Notes: generated from the letters alone by a model not told the origin. DNA of 64,000 nt from Acholeplasma equifetale ATCC 29724 (GCF_000687735.1 NZ_JHXL01000002.1:123655-187654), one strand, 5' to 3'; counted from the stretch's first letter, positions 54,500 through 64,000 are shown. Numbers and translations are program-made.

Positions 54500-55747
54500 T
54501 TATTTCTTTTCAACTAAAACTTTCTTTAATTTAGCAAAACGTGGTAATCCGTTTTCTTTTTCTAATTTAGTTTCGCCTTGGATTAAAGGTAATGCATAAT
54601 CAATAAAGTCTTGAGTTAACCCTTTGTTGTCAGGTAAAATCCATTCTAATGGAACTTTTCTTTCAGCATTCGCAACGATATGTAATGGTAATAGAGGGAA
54701 CTTAACTTTATATTTTTCTCCAGGTACTCTTACGATACCAACAAATTTATCTGTTGAACCATTAACTGCTTTCTTAACAGCTAATTGACCAACTTTGAAT
54801 GCTTCGTTAATATCTGTTTGAGAAGCAACGTGTGCAGCAGCTCTTTGTAATAATGAGAATTCAATAGCACGTGTCTTAACACCGAATTTATTTTTAACTT
54901 GGTTAGCTAAGAATTGTCCAGCTCCACCTAAGTTAGCATGACCAAATGCATCTCTTGCAACTTCAGCTTCTAATTCAGCAAGATATTTACCTTCTTTAGT
55001 TTTAGCACCTTCAGAAACAACAACAAAACAGCTCTTACCAGTTTTTAATACGCTACCTACTTGTTCATAGAATTTATCCATGTCAAATGGTTGTTCTGGT
55101 AAGTAGATATAGTCAGGACGGAAACCTTGAACTGATGGTAAAGCTGCAGCAGCTGTTAACCAACCAGCATTTCTACCCATAACTTCAACAACTACGAATT
55201 GTTGTGTGTTATAAACTGTACCATCTAAGATTAATTCCATGATAGATGTTGCAACATATTTTGCAGCACTACCATATCCTGGTGAGTGATCGATACCTGC
55301 TAAGTCGTTATCGATTGTCTTAGGTACACCCATAACGCGGCATTCCCAACCAGATTTCTTCATAAATTTAGAAATCTTTAAGCAAGTATCCATTGAGTCA
55401 TTTCCACCATTATAGAAGAAATAACGAATGTTATACTTTTTGAAAACTTCTAATAATCTATTGTAATCTGTTGGATCTTTCTTATAATCTGCTAATTTAT
55501 AACGAACAGATCCAATAGCTGAAGATGGAGTATATTTTAATCTTTCTAATTCTTTCACATCTTCTTTTTTGATGTCGTAGAAGTTTTCATCTAAAATACC
55601 TTTAATACCATGAGCAGCACCATAAACTTCAGTGATTTCCTCATGTTTTAATGCTTCTAAAAATACGCCTGCTGCTGAAGCGTTGATTACAGATGTAGGT
55701 CCACCTGATTGACCAAGTAGAGCAGCTCCAACTAATTTTTTAGCCAT
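54500..55747 (-). CDS. pfp: Pyrophosphate-dependent 6-phosphofructokinase
   Basis: Phosphofructokinase fold with LGQSGGPTSVINAS at the nucleotide-site position. The two residues that set phosphate-donor choice are PPi-type: Asp117 in NGGNDSMDT (Gly in ATP enzymes) and Lys143 in PKTIDND (Gly in ATP enzymes). The substrate loop VEVMGRNAGWL is intact. The 415-residue length fits the bacterial PPi group. It makes the fructose-6-phosphate step reversible and saves ATP. PPi-PFK is characteristic of Acholeplasma among mollicutes. It is transcribed away from the ATP-dependent enzyme at 55895. Confidence 0.92.
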   Translation of the reverse strand: MAKKLVGAALLGQSGGPTSVINASAAGVFLEALKHEEITEVYGAAHGIKGILDENFYDIKKEDVKELERLKYTPSSAIGSVRYKLADYKKDPTDYNRLLEVFKKYNIRYFFYNGGNDSMDTCLKISKFMKKSGWECRVMGVPKTIDNDLAGIDHSPGYGSAAKYVATSIMELILDGTVYNTQQFVVVEVMGRNAGWLTAAAALPSVQGFRPDYIYLPEQPFDMDKFYEQVGSVLKTGKSCFVVVSEGAKTKEGKYLAELEAEVARDAFGHANLGGAGQFLANQVKNKFGVKTRAIEFSLLQRAAAHVASQTDINEAFKVGQLAVKKAVNGSTDKFVGIVRVPGEKYKVKFPLLPLHIVANAERKVPLEWILPDNKGLTQDFIDYALPLIQGETKLEKENGLPRFAKLKKVLVEKK

Positions 55748-55838
55748 ATTCTAAACCTCAACTTTCTTTTTGCAAGTAATAGTTTATCAAACATCTAACA
55801 TATTTGCAAATACTTACATTTTATATCATAATTTTCTT

Positions 55839-55866
55839 TTGATTATGCATATAAATATGCTATAAT
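55839..55866 (+). promoter_or_regulatory. pfkA-pyk promoter
   Basis: TTGATT (55839-55844) and TATAAT (55861-55866), 16-base spacer, about 28 bases before the pfkA ATG. Confidence 0.65.
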
Positions 55867-55894
55867 ATGAGCGGCTAGATAGGATGTGACAGTT

Positions 55895-56848
55895 ATGAAA
55901 ATTGCAGTTTTAACATCTGGTGGCGATGCGCCAGGAATGAACGCTGCCATTCGTGCAGTTGTAAGAACCGGACTTCAATATGGACACGAGATGTTCGGGG
56001 TTGTTGATGGATATCGCGGTTTGCTAGAAGATCGTTTTATTCCGTTGACTTCAAAAGATGTTTCAGGAATGCTTAATCAAGGTGGTACAATGTTAGGTAC
56101 ATCAAGAGTTCCTGAATTTAAAGAAATACCTGTCCAACAAGTTGCATTAGATAATCTTCGAAATCGAGGTATTGATGGATTAGTTGTTATTGGTGGGGAA
56201 GGTTCATATAAAGGTGCCTTAGCATTACATAATTTAGAATTTCCAACAGTAGCTATTCCAGGTACAATTGATAACGATGTTTTTGGGACTGATTTTACAA
56301 TTGGTTTCCATACAGCATTAAATACAATTGTTGATGCAATCGACAAATTAAGAGATACATCAAGTAGTCATAGAAGATGTTCAATCATTGAAGTTATGGG
56401 TAGAACCTCTGGTGACTTAGCACTTTATGCTGGAATTTGTGGTGGAGCGGAATTCATAATTACACCAGAAAGTCCGATTGATAAAGATAAATTAATTTCA
56501 ACATTAAAAAGACATAATCAAGAAGGTAGACGACATGCGATTATTGTTGTTACTGAACAACAATTCGATGTGCATAAACTTGCTGCTGAAATTACAATTA
56601 AATCTGGTTTTTCAACACGTGCAACCGTATTAGGTTACATCCAACGTGGTGGTAGACCAGTTGCAGAAGATAGAATCTTAGCTTCTCGCATGGGGTCATT
56701 TGCTGTTGAAAAACTTATGGAAGGTCAATCTGGTATTTGTATTGGTATACATAATGATGAATTAGTGACACATTCATTATTAGAGATTGTAAACCATCCA
56801 AAAGATCGTGCAAAATTATATGAGTTAGTTAAAAAACTTAGAAGTTAA
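55895..56848 (+). CDS. pfkA: ATP-dependent 6-phosphofructokinase
   Basis: ATG 55895 gives the family's usual start MKIAVLTSGGDAPGMNAAIR; the GTG at 55886 lies in the ribosome site. Donor-site residues are ATP-type: Gly103 in GGEGSYKGA and Gly123 in PGTIDND. The active site TIDNDV, IEVMGRTSGDLAL and GYIQRGGRP are complete; the 317-residue length is normal. Glu102 replaces the more common Asp of GGDGS, a conservative change. The committed step of glycolysis; co-transcribed with pyk (30 bases downstream), the classical Firmicutes pair. Confidence 0.95.
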   Translation: MKIAVLTSGGDAPGMNAAIRAVVRTGLQYGHEMFGVVDGYRGLLEDRFIPLTSKDVSGMLNQGGTMLGTSRVPEFKEIPVQQVALDNLRNRGIDGLVVIGGEGSYKGALALHNLEFPTVAIPGTIDNDVFGTDFTIGFHTALNTIVDAIDKLRDTSSSHRRCSIIEVMGRTSGDLALYAGICGGAEFIITPESPIDKDKLISTLKRHNQEGRRHAIIVVTEQQFDVHKLAAEITIKSGFSTRATVLGYIQRGGRPVAEDRILASRMGSFAVEKLMEGQSGICIGIHNDELVTHSLLEIVNHPKDRAKLYELVKKLRS

Positions 56849-56878
56849 AAAAAGAAAGATGAAAGGTAATAAAAAAAT

Positions 56879-58234
56879 ATGAAAAAGACAAAAATTGTTT
56901 GTACTTTAGGTCCAGTTTCAGAAAATAAAGAAACAATGACTGCTTTAATCAAAGCAGGTATGAACGTTGCTCGTTTCAACTTTTCACATGGTGATTATGA
57001 AGAACATGGAAAAAGATTAGCAACAGTTCGTGAAATCAATAAAGAATTAGGTACTTATGTGGCATGCTTACTTGACACTAAAGGACCAGAAATCAGAACA
57101 CATGAATTTGACGGAAAAGTTGAAATTAAGAAAGACAGCGAAGTACGTATCGCATTCACACCAGTTATGGGTAATGCAAGCAAATTCTCAGTTTCATATG
57201 CTGGTTTATATGATGATATGAAAGTTGGAGAATTTGTAACAGTTGATGACGGTTATTTAACTTTAGAAGTTATCGCAAAAGATGAAAAAAATCGTGAATT
57301 AGTTACTAAGGCATTAAACACACATACAGTCAAATCACGTCGTGGTGTTAACGTTCCAAACGTTGTCTTAAATATGCCATTCATTTCAGAAAAAGATAGA
57401 GAAGATATTATCTTCGCTGCTAAGATGGGTTATGACTTTATTGCTACTTCATTTACTCGTCGTAAAGAAGATGTTTTACAAGTAAGAGAAATCTTAGATG
57501 CTCATGGTGGACAAGATGTCCAAATTATTGCTAAGATCGAAAACCAAGAAGGTGTTGACAACCTAGAAGAAATCTTAGAAGTTGTTGATGGTATCATGGT
57601 TGCTCGTGGTGACTTAGGAATTGAAGTCCCAGCTGAAAATGTACCTGTTTACCAAACAGAAATGATTGATTTATGCTTAAGTGCTGGTAAAGTAGTTATT
57701 GTTGCAACTCAAATGTTAGAAAGTATGCAAAAGAACCCTCGTCCAACTCGTGCTGAAGTATCAGACGTATTCAATGCAGTTAGAGAAGGAACTTCTGCAA
57801 CTATGTTATCAGGTGAATCTGCAGCTGGTGACTATCCAAAAGAAGCAGTTACATTTATGGCTAAGATTGATGAAAAAGCTGAATCAGTTGTTGATTATGA
57901 AATTTTCATTGATGAATTCTATCAAGGTGAAGGCACAATTGATGCATTAGCTCAAAGTGCTGCTAAGATGGTTTTAGAATATGATTTAAATGTAATCTTA
58001 GCACAAGGAAAAGAAGTTGCTAAAGCAGTTTCTAAATTCCATCCAAATGCTCACATTGTTGCAATTGTTAAAGATGAAAAAGAAGCTCGTAGTTTAGCAT
58101 TAAACTTTGCAGTATTACCTGTATTATCAGAAGAAGCTGCATTAGCTAAAATGGTTGAATTAGGCTTAACTGAAGAAGATTTCGTATTAGAAATCACAGA
58201 AGCATCATTAGAATTATTACAACTCAGCAAATAA
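56879..58234 (+). CDS. pyk: Pyruvate kinase
   Basis: Complete catalytic barrel: KIVCTLGPVSENKETM, NVARFNFSHGDYEEH, LLDTKGPEIRT, the active-site IIAKIENQEGVDNL, MVARGDLGIEVPAENVP and ATQMLESMQKNPRPTRAEV. The regulatory C-domain is at the short end (451 residues in all) and lacks the extra PEP-utiliser-like tail of Bacillus-type enzymes. It makes pyruvate and ATP from PEP. Second gene of the pfkA-pyk operon, followed by a strong terminator. Confidence 0.96.
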   Translation: MKKTKIVCTLGPVSENKETMTALIKAGMNVARFNFSHGDYEEHGKRLATVREINKELGTYVACLLDTKGPEIRTHEFDGKVEIKKDSEVRIAFTPVMGNASKFSVSYAGLYDDMKVGEFVTVDDGYLTLEVIAKDEKNRELVTKALNTHTVKSRRGVNVPNVVLNMPFISEKDREDIIFAAKMGYDFIATSFTRRKEDVLQVREILDAHGGQDVQIIAKIENQEGVDNLEEILEVVDGIMVARGDLGIEVPAENVPVYQTEMIDLCLSAGKVVIVATQMLESMQKNPRPTRAEVSDVFNAVREGTSATMLSGESAAGDYPKEAVTFMAKIDEKAESVVDYEIFIDEFYQGEGTIDALAQSAAKMVLEYDLNVILAQGKEVAKAVSKFHPNAHIVAIVKDEKEARSLALNFAVLPVLSEEAALAKMVELGLTEEDFVLEITEASLELLQLSK

Positions 58235-58256
58235 CATTTTGGTGAATAAAAAATAA

Positions 58257-58286
58257 ATACCAAGCGGTTTGCTTGGTATTTTTTTC
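58257..58286 (+). terminator. Terminator of pfkA-pyk
   Basis: ATACCAAGC-GGTTT-GCTTGGTAT followed by TTTTTTC. Confidence 0.9.
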
Positions 58287-58353
58287 ACTAAAATAGAAAA
58301 AAAACGCATAATCATATATAATAAAGTTACGATATACAAACAGGGGTAATAAC

Positions 58354-59829
58354 ATGAGTCAATACAAAGCTTTATGGCAAGGATCATTAATTCGTGTTTT
58401 TGAATATGTACTAGATATCTTTGTCATGGTGCTAAGTTTTTTCACCGTGATTCAAATTGATATGTTTTTTGCATATAATGAATTCTTTACATGGGATTTA
58501 ATTATTGGATTACATTGGTATCATTATTGGCAAATCGCAGCAGTTTATTTATTAGCTACTGCATTTATGTTTAAAATGTACCAAACAACATTAATTAATA
58601 ATTCATTTAGAAATGCACTACAATCAACATTTGCTGCAATTCTATTTATGAATACACCATTAATTTTATTTGGTTTTATTAATCCAACGAACTTTATTTT
58701 TTCAACACCGTATTACACTTTTTTAGTTGTTGGGGTTGAATTTATATTATATGCAATCTATAAATATTTATTTTATAGAATTTTAGGACACTTCAATAGA
58801 CAAGAAGTACTTATGATTGGGCCTAAAAATGAAGTTTTAGAACTAGCTAAAAAGTTCTTACTTACTCAAGATAGATCTAAAAAAATTAAATATTTAATTT
58901 ATGTAGAACCGAATCAAGTACTTGATGAATCAATTTACTGTTACATAGATGAGGTGGATAAAGTCTTTATTACAGAATCTCTTGATATGAATAATAAAGA
59001 GTTTATTTTAGACCACGCATCTTTCACAAATTTTAAAGAAGTCATTGTCGTTCCTAAGAAAACAGATATTTTCTTATTAAAATCTAAATTTGATACATTA
59101 GATGATGCGATGTTATTAAGAAGCCAAAATATGCATTTAAGTTTTGAAATGAGATTCATTAAACGTACGATTGATCTAATTGTATCTATTTTAGGTTTAA
59201 TTATTTTTGCTGTTCCAATGTTATTGGTGGCTTTAATTGTAAAGTTGCAAGATGGTGGTCCTGTATTTTATAAACAAGAACGCTTTAAACGCAACAACGA
59301 ACCTTTCTATATCTATAAGTTTAGATCAATGACACATAAACAAACATATGAAATGGAACAAACACTTGCAACACATAATGACCCTCGTATTACGAAATTT
59401 GGTCGTATTATTCGTGCAACACGTTTAGATGAGCTTCCACAATTATTTAATGTTTTAAAAGGTGATATGACGCTTGTTGGTCCACGTCCATTCATGAAGT
59501 CAGTTGTTGATGAAGCGATGGATAAAAACCCTGACTTTAGATATCGTAGTAATGTGAAACCAGGAATTACAGGTTTATCACACGTTTATGGGCGATATGA
59601 TACAACACCAGAAGAACGTTTACGTTATGATTTATTATATGTACGTCAATGTAATTTATGGTTAGATATTAAAATTATGTTTTTAACTATTATTATCATA
59701 TTCAACAAAGAAGCAGGATTAGGACGAAGTAGAGAATTATCATTTGAAGAACTACTCAATGAAAAAGGTAGAGCATTAACTAAAGTAGATCATCAACTTT
59801 ATGATATCTTTTTAGTAAGCAATAAATAG
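58354..59829 (+). CDS. Polyprenyl glycosylphosphotransferase (initiating sugar-1-phosphate transferase)
   Basis: Four N-terminal membrane helices (residues about 15-150) and a soluble middle part precede the bacterial sugar-transferase domain. That domain begins with the re-entrant helix RTIDLIVSILGLIIFAVPML, then KLQDGGPVFYKQERFKRNN, YKFRSM, the catalytic-type TRLDELPQLFNVLKGDM, LVGPRP and VKPGITGLSHVYGR. It moves a hexose- or acetamidosugar-phosphate from a nucleotide sugar to undecaprenyl phosphate, the first step of exopolysaccharide or glycoprotein glycan assembly. The next gene, ten bases on, makes a modified UDP-sugar that could be its substrate. Confidence 0.9.
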   Translation: MSQYKALWQGSLIRVFEYVLDIFVMVLSFFTVIQIDMFFAYNEFFTWDLIIGLHWYHYWQIAAVYLLATAFMFKMYQTTLINNSFRNALQSTFAAILFMNTPLILFGFINPTNFIFSTPYYTFLVVGVEFILYAIYKYLFYRILGHFNRQEVLMIGPKNEVLELAKKFLLTQDRSKKIKYLIYVEPNQVLDESIYCYIDEVDKVFITESLDMNNKEFILDHASFTNFKEVIVVPKKTDIFLLKSKFDTLDDAMLLRSQNMHLSFEMRFIKRTIDLIVSILGLIIFAVPMLLVALIVKLQDGGPVFYKQERFKRNNEPFYIYKFRSMTHKQTYEMEQTLATHNDPRITKFGRIIRATRLDELPQLFNVLKGDMTLVGPRPFMKSVVDEAMDKNPDFRYRSNVKPGITGLSHVYGRYDTTPEERLRYDLLYVRQCNLWLDIKIMFLTIIIIFNKEAGLGRSRELSFEELLNEKGRALTKVDHQLYDIFLVSNK

Positions 59830-59839
59830 GGAGTGTTTT

Positions 59840-61726
59840 ATGGCGATACATTCGAAATATCCATCAATATTACATGCGTTAAAATATGTACTATTTGATA
59901 GCATTACAATCATATTAAGTTACTTATTGTCCATTTGGTTATTTGGATTTATGGGTATACAAAGTACGGATGAAAATTTAATCATAATTTTACCAATTAT
60001 TGTCGTTTTTAAAATTTTCATCTATGTTATTGCAGGCATTTATAATATGTTGACACGTCATACAGGATTTGAAGACGTAATTAAAATCTCAGCTTTAGTG
60101 ATATTTACGAATTTAGGTATCGTTTTAATCATCATGTTGACGGGTTTAACATTTATGTTTAAATCAGCTTATGTATTTATTTCTTTAATTGAAATTTCAG
60201 GATTAATTTTTCCGCGTATTTTAAGAAGAACTTATAGAACAGTTATTACACAATTCCGTTGGATGCGTAGTGATGGTGTTCGCACATTAATTGTAGGTGC
60301 TGGACAAGCTGGCGAATTAACAATTAAAGAAATATATCAAAATAAAGATTTAAATAATATTCCTGTAGCCATACTTGATGATGATTACAATAAAATTGGT
60401 AAAAAACTACTTGGTGTAAGTATTACAGGTACTTTAAAAGATATTGAAAGAACAATACATAAATATCAAATTCAAGAAGCAATTATTTCTATTAAAGACC
60501 TACCCAAAGCTCGATTTATTGAAATTGTTAATGAATTATTGAAATTAGGTGTTAAAGTAAGAAAACTTAACATTATGGAAGATGTTGATCAAGTTAATAG
60601 TAAAAATTTAGTTGTTGATGTTAACCTTGAAGACTTACTTAATCGTGAAATTATTAATTTAGATAATGAAGGTATTAATGATTTTATTAAAGATCAAGTT
60701 GTTTTAGTAACCGGTGGAGGTGGTTCCATTGGTAGTGAATTATGTCGACAAATCTTTAATTTAGGTCCTAAAAAATTAGTTATCTTTGATATTTATGAAA
60801 ATAATGCATATGACATTCAAATGGAGCTTCAAAGAAAAATAATTAAAGAATCAAACAAAAAATATCCTGATTTAGAAGTAAGAATTGGCTCTGTTTATAA
60901 TTATCAAAGATTAGAAGAAATTTTTGAAGAATTTAGACCTTCTTTAGTATTTCATGCAGCGGCGTATAAACATGTACCATTAATGGAAGATAGCCCAGTA
61001 GAAGCAATCCGTACAAATGTATTAGGAACATATAATGCTGTAAAATTAGCTGATAAATATAATGTTAAAAAGTTTGTTTTAGTTTCAAGTGATAAAGCGG
61101 TACGACCAACTAATATCATGGGAGCGACTAAACGCTTAGCAGAGCTTATTTTAGAAACTATGCAACAAAAATCTAAAACAAGTTTCTCAGCAGTTCGTTT
61201 TGGGAATGTTTTAGGTTCTAATGGTTCTGTTATACCATTGTTTAAAAAACAAATCGCAGATGGTGGACCTGTTACAGTAACGCATAAAGAAATTACAAGA
61301 TACTTTATGACGATTCCTGAAGCTGTTGGATTAATTTTACAATGTGGTGTTTATGCAGATAAAGGTGAATTATTTATTCTTGATATGGGCGAACCAGTTA
61401 AGATTTATGATTTAGCTGAAAAGATGATTGCTTTAGCAGGATTTGTACCACATCAAGATATCAAAATTGATATAGTTGGTTTAAGACCCGGTGAAAAATT
61501 ATATGAAGAATTATTGGTTGATAGCAGTGATCAATCAAGATTCCATAAAACAGAAAACAATCTTATTTTTATTGAAAAAGAGAAGGAAATTTCTTTAGAT
61601 CAAAATTTATTTAATGAACTATTATCAAAATTTGAATCCTTAGATGATGAAGAAATTAAGAATTTTGTATCAAAAATAATTCCAAGTTATACACCAGATA
61701 AAATGAAAAAGACTAGTGGAAACTAG
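59840..61726 (+). CDS. UDP-sugar 4,6-dehydratase, membrane-bound WbpM/CapD family
   Basis: Four N-terminal helices (to about residue 125) precede a first Rossmann domain (LIVGAGQAGELTIKEI) and a catalytic short-chain-dehydrogenase domain (VLVTGGGGSIGSELCRQIF, HAAAYKHVPLMEDSP). The catalytic part reads SSDKAVRPTNIMGATKRLAE with Met at the usual Tyr position, as in WbpM/PglF/CapD enzymes; LRPGEKLYEELL closes the domain. The reaction is most likely conversion of UDP-GlcNAc to a 4-keto-6-deoxy sugar for surface glycans. Terminator DNA overlaps its last codons. Confidence 0.9.
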   Translation: MAIHSKYPSILHALKYVLFDSITIILSYLLSIWLFGFMGIQSTDENLIIILPIIVVFKIFIYVIAGIYNMLTRHTGFEDVIKISALVIFTNLGIVLIIMLTGLTFMFKSAYVFISLIEISGLIFPRILRRTYRTVITQFRWMRSDGVRTLIVGAGQAGELTIKEIYQNKDLNNIPVAILDDDYNKIGKKLLGVSITGTLKDIERTIHKYQIQEAIISIKDLPKARFIEIVNELLKLGVKVRKLNIMEDVDQVNSKNLVVDVNLEDLLNREIINLDNEGINDFIKDQVVLVTGGGGSIGSELCRQIFNLGPKKLVIFDIYENNAYDIQMELQRKIIKESNKKYPDLEVRIGSVYNYQRLEEIFEEFRPSLVFHAAAYKHVPLMEDSPVEAIRTNVLGTYNAVKLADKYNVKKFVLVSSDKAVRPTNIMGATKRLAELILETMQQKSKTSFSAVRFGNVLGSNGSVIPLFKKQIADGGPVTVTHKEITRYFMTIPEAVGLILQCGVYADKGELFILDMGEPVKIYDLAEKMIALAGFVPHQDIKIDIVGLRPGEKLYEELLVDSSDQSRFHKTENNLIFIEKEKEISLDQNLFNELLSKFESLDDEEIKNFVSKIIPSYTPDKMKKTSGN

Positions 61727-61735
61727 TCTTTTTTT
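61706..61735 (+). terminator. Terminator overlapping the dehydratase stop
   Basis: AAAAAGACTAGT-GGAA-ACTAGTCTTTTTTT. The hairpin contains the last codons and the TAG stop of the dehydratase gene, and its tail reaches the end of the convergent epimerase gene. Confidence 0.85.
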
Positions 61736-62637
61736 CAGCGTTTAATGGAAAATTGATATTTTGTATAGTAATTATATGTATCATCTTTGGTTAAAAGATT
61801 TAATTCACTTTGAGTTTTTTGACCTTCAATAGCTAAACCTGTAAATAGTGAATTTGAAAGAGCATTTGATAAATCTGTCATAGTTGGTTTATTTTGAGTG
61901 AATAAAACTAAACTTGGATAATTTGTATAAACATCTAATTGATATGAATTTGTCTCTAATCTTAATGCGTGTTCTTGTTCAAGTAAGAATATATCATCTA
62001 ATTTACTTTCTTGATCAATGAGTAATTTTCTAGGTTTTAAATAGTCTTTATATGTACCAATTACAGATACTTTATGATTAAATTGTCCTTTTTCATTTTG
62101 ACCTAAAAAGTATTTACTAAAAACTGTTAATGTATGACTATTTAAACTTGTTGATTGGTTTAAATTGAAATAAGGGTGAAATGTAATGTTACATAGTGAT
62201 TCTGAATTTGTTTTAGCTTCATGTCTAACAATTAAAGAAGAACCTTCAATTTCATAAGTGATATAAACATCTAAATCACCATGATATTGATCTTCTAAAT
62301 GATCACGATGCATGAAGTAAACGATTTTATGTGGTGTATGTTCAATCACCTTAAAAGTGCTTAATGAAAACTTATTTGGTCCACCATGTTGTAAGAATTC
62401 ACTATCTTTAAAGTCAACATATTTTACAGTTTCTTTAGTTTTATGGAGTCTTCCTGCAGTTCTTCCGATTGTTCTACCATAAGATAGTGTATTTGATACG
62501 AATAATTCATGTGTTTTAGGTGTTGATAACACTTTTTGTTTCTCTGAATCAACCTTTAAATAGATTTGATATACGGATGCTGCATAATCAAAAGTTTCTA
62601 CTTTGATATAGTCATTTTCTATTGTATAAAGTTGCAT
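61735..62637 (-). CDS. Aldose 1-epimerase-like protein
   Basis: Mutarotase-family motifs: GRTIGRTAGRLHK (sugar phosphate/ring contacts), EFLQHGGPNKF, ITFHPYFNLNQ with the catalytic His, and the general-base Glu in LAIEGQKTQ. The 300-residue length is close to the family norm. It interconverts alpha and beta anomers, probably of galactose or glucose; the GalM subgroup is not certain, as GRxANR has become GRTAGR. GAGG precedes the ATG. Monocistronic and convergent with the glycan operon. Confidence 0.85.
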   Translation of the reverse strand: MQLYTIENDYIKVETFDYAASVYQIYLKVDSEKQKVLSTPKTHELFVSNTLSYGRTIGRTAGRLHKTKETVKYVDFKDSEFLQHGGPNKFSLSTFKVIEHTPHKIVYFMHRDHLEDQYHGDLDVYITYEIEGSSLIVRHEAKTNSESLCNITFHPYFNLNQSTSLNSHTLTVFSKYFLGQNEKGQFNHKVSVIGTYKDYLKPRKLLIDQESKLDDIFLLEQEHALRLETNSYQLDVYTNYPSLVLFTQNKPTMTDLSNALSNSLFTGLAIEGQKTQSELNLLTKDDTYNYYTKYQFSIKR

Positions 62638-62771
62638 AAATAAACCTCGTCTCTATATTCTCTAATAGATATTCTAACATAAAAAACGTTTTGATAAAAC
62701 ACTATACGCTTGTAAAGTGAATTTCATAGTATAATAGAAATATCTTATAATTATTTATATAATAAGGGCCT

Positions 62772-63914
62772 ATGGAGTATATATTTGATATTTTTAAGTT
62801 AATCGAAAAATCGTTAGAGAATGAAAAACATTCTTTTTTTGTCGTAGATGAAAAAAAATTTACTCAAAGTTTAATTGAAAATGGCTTAGTGGGATTAGTT
62901 TTTGAATATATTGACCCTAAATCGTTTAAAAATCAATCATATTATAATCTATTAAAAGAAATATTTAAAGGGTATGTATACCAAGATATTCAACAACAAA
63001 ACTTAATTCAAACAATTAATGATAAATTTAATGAAGCTCAAATCAAACATATATTTTTAAAAGGTGCACACTTAAAAAAAATATATCCACAAAGTTATAT
63101 GCGCGGGATGGGGGATATTGATGTTTTGATAGAAAAAGATAATGTTGAGTTAGTTAAAAGTATCTTTCTTGAGATGAATTATAAGATGACTGATGTACGA
63201 TTACTTCATTACACTTTTGAAACACCAAATAATTTAATTATTGAACTGCACCCGACAATTGTCTCTGAAGTTGATTTTGAGTATGAAGAATTTTTAAATG
63301 GGGTTTGGAATGAAGCATATTTAAAATCAAAATACTTATATGAACTAAATAATGAATTTTTGTATGTATACTTATTAATTCATGTAGTTAAACATTTAAG
63401 AACTTCCGGAGTCGGAATTCGATCTATTTTAGACTTGAAATTATTTAAAGATTATTATATAGAATCAATAGATTTCATCAAATTGTCAAATAATTTACAT
63501 AAACTAGATTTAATTAAAGCAGATGAAAAAATGGAACGATTAAGTTGTATTTTTATTAATCAAATGTTACCGTCTGATAAAGATTTAAAAATTATAGAAT
63601 ACATATTAAAATCAGGTATACATGGTAAAGGGAGCGAACACGATCGATTCACCGGAAGAAGAGTGTTTGAGACGGAACATAAAAAACAAAGTAAAACTCA
63701 ATACTTTTTACTACAAATTTTTCCAAAAAAAAGATATTTAGAAAATCAGTATCCATATTTAAGAACGCATCCTTGGTTACTTCCTTAAGCTTGGTTGGTT
63801 AGAATAATAAAACAATTGTTCAAACCTAAAAATACTAAGCAAAGAATTAAAGCAATTACTAACGATGATAATGTATTGTTAACTAAAGAAGTATATGATT
63901 ATTTTGGTATTTAA
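62772..63914 (+). pseudogene. NTP_transf_5-like nucleotidyltransferase with an in-frame stop near the C-terminus
   Basis: AAGGG precedes ATG 62772. The core motif FLKGAHLKKIYPQSYMRGMG followed by DIDVLI is that of the uncharacterised nucleotidyltransferase family PF14907, often found with capsule or peptide-modification genes. The frame stops at TAA 63786-63788 right after RTHPWLLP. The same frame then stays open for another 41 codons (AWLVRIIKQLFKPKNTKQ...) to TAA 63912-63914, and this tail looks like the family's usual end after the YPYL...PWLLP segment. One changed base (CTTAAG from a TTA codon) would explain it. The 338-residue product may still work. It is transcribed away from the epimerase gene. 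Confidence 0.72.
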
Positions 63915-64000
63915 AAATAGGAAAAAATAATTCAAAGAAACAATATTTTAATAATTACTTATTATTAAGTGATATACTATAAAAAAACAATTTGGATGTT

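Overview
The window is a strongly AT-rich bacterial chromosome segment. TGG encodes Trp and TGA ends genes (for example at 8190-8192 and 49696-49698), so the code is the standard bacterial one, not the Mycoplasma code. The mix of lipoproteins, very large repeat-built surface proteins, a PPi-type phosphofructokinase beside an ATP-type one, and few regulators points to an Acholeplasma/Izemoplasma-like low-GC lineage. That placement is an inference from gene content, not a phylogenetic result.

Region 1 (1-22.8 kb) is one tight same-strand operon. It encodes a giant GLUG / Listeria-Bacteroides-repeat protein ending in a dockerin-like domain (its 5' end lies outside the window), a 3288-residue cadherin-like beta-sandwich protein anchored by a C-terminal membrane helix, a membrane protein resembling a degenerate GGDEF-EAL protein, a membrane-anchored McrB-like AAA+ ATPase, and a DUF2357-like coiled-coil protein with no visible nuclease. 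A tRNA-Cys(GCA) with its own promoter follows. I regard this operon as the best candidate for an undescribed system: an envelope-bound McrBC-like pair tied to giant adhesins.

Region 2 (22.9-30.6 kb) is accessory: small hypothetical genes, a HEPN-like protein, membrane proteins, a GNAT acetyltransferase and an S66 peptidase. Two genes carry single-base homopolymer frameshifts. Four consecutive genes are each followed by a copy of a 91-96 bp repeat, which gives a cassette-like array. A related tandem repeat in the opposite orientation lies at 24.5 kb.

Region 3 (30.7-35.3 kb) is a regulator plus operon. The regulator joins a TIM-barrel domain to a sigma54-type AAA+ domain that lacks GAFTGA, and to a Fis-type HTH. 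It precedes a Tm-1-like (UPF0261) protein, a free-standing TIM-barrel paralogue of the regulator's own sensor domain, and a DUF1097 membrane protein. The operon promoter carries a palindromic operator between -35 and -10.

Region 4 (35.3-48.7 kb) is mixed: two lipoproteins (one with leucine-rich repeats and a Gly-rich tail), aldehyde dehydrogenase, a 5'-truncated beta-propeller gene, small membrane proteins, a double-GNAT protein, a PfkB sugar kinase next to a small kinase-like protein, gene remnants, and an ABC-F ATPase.

Region 5 (48.7-51.5 kb) is a complete zinc-uptake operon (znuA-znuC-znuB-zur) behind a promoter with two near-perfect Zur-type palindromes. Region 6 (51.5-64 kb) holds two tandem O-antigen-ligase-like genes, PPi-PFK divergent from ATP-PFK and pyruvate kinase, then surface-polysaccharide genes (sugar-1-phosphate transferase, a WbpM/CapD-like dehydratase), an aldose epimerase and a nucleotidyltransferase-like gene interrupted by a stop codon. 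Glycolysis and sugar interconversion therefore sit beside glycan assembly.
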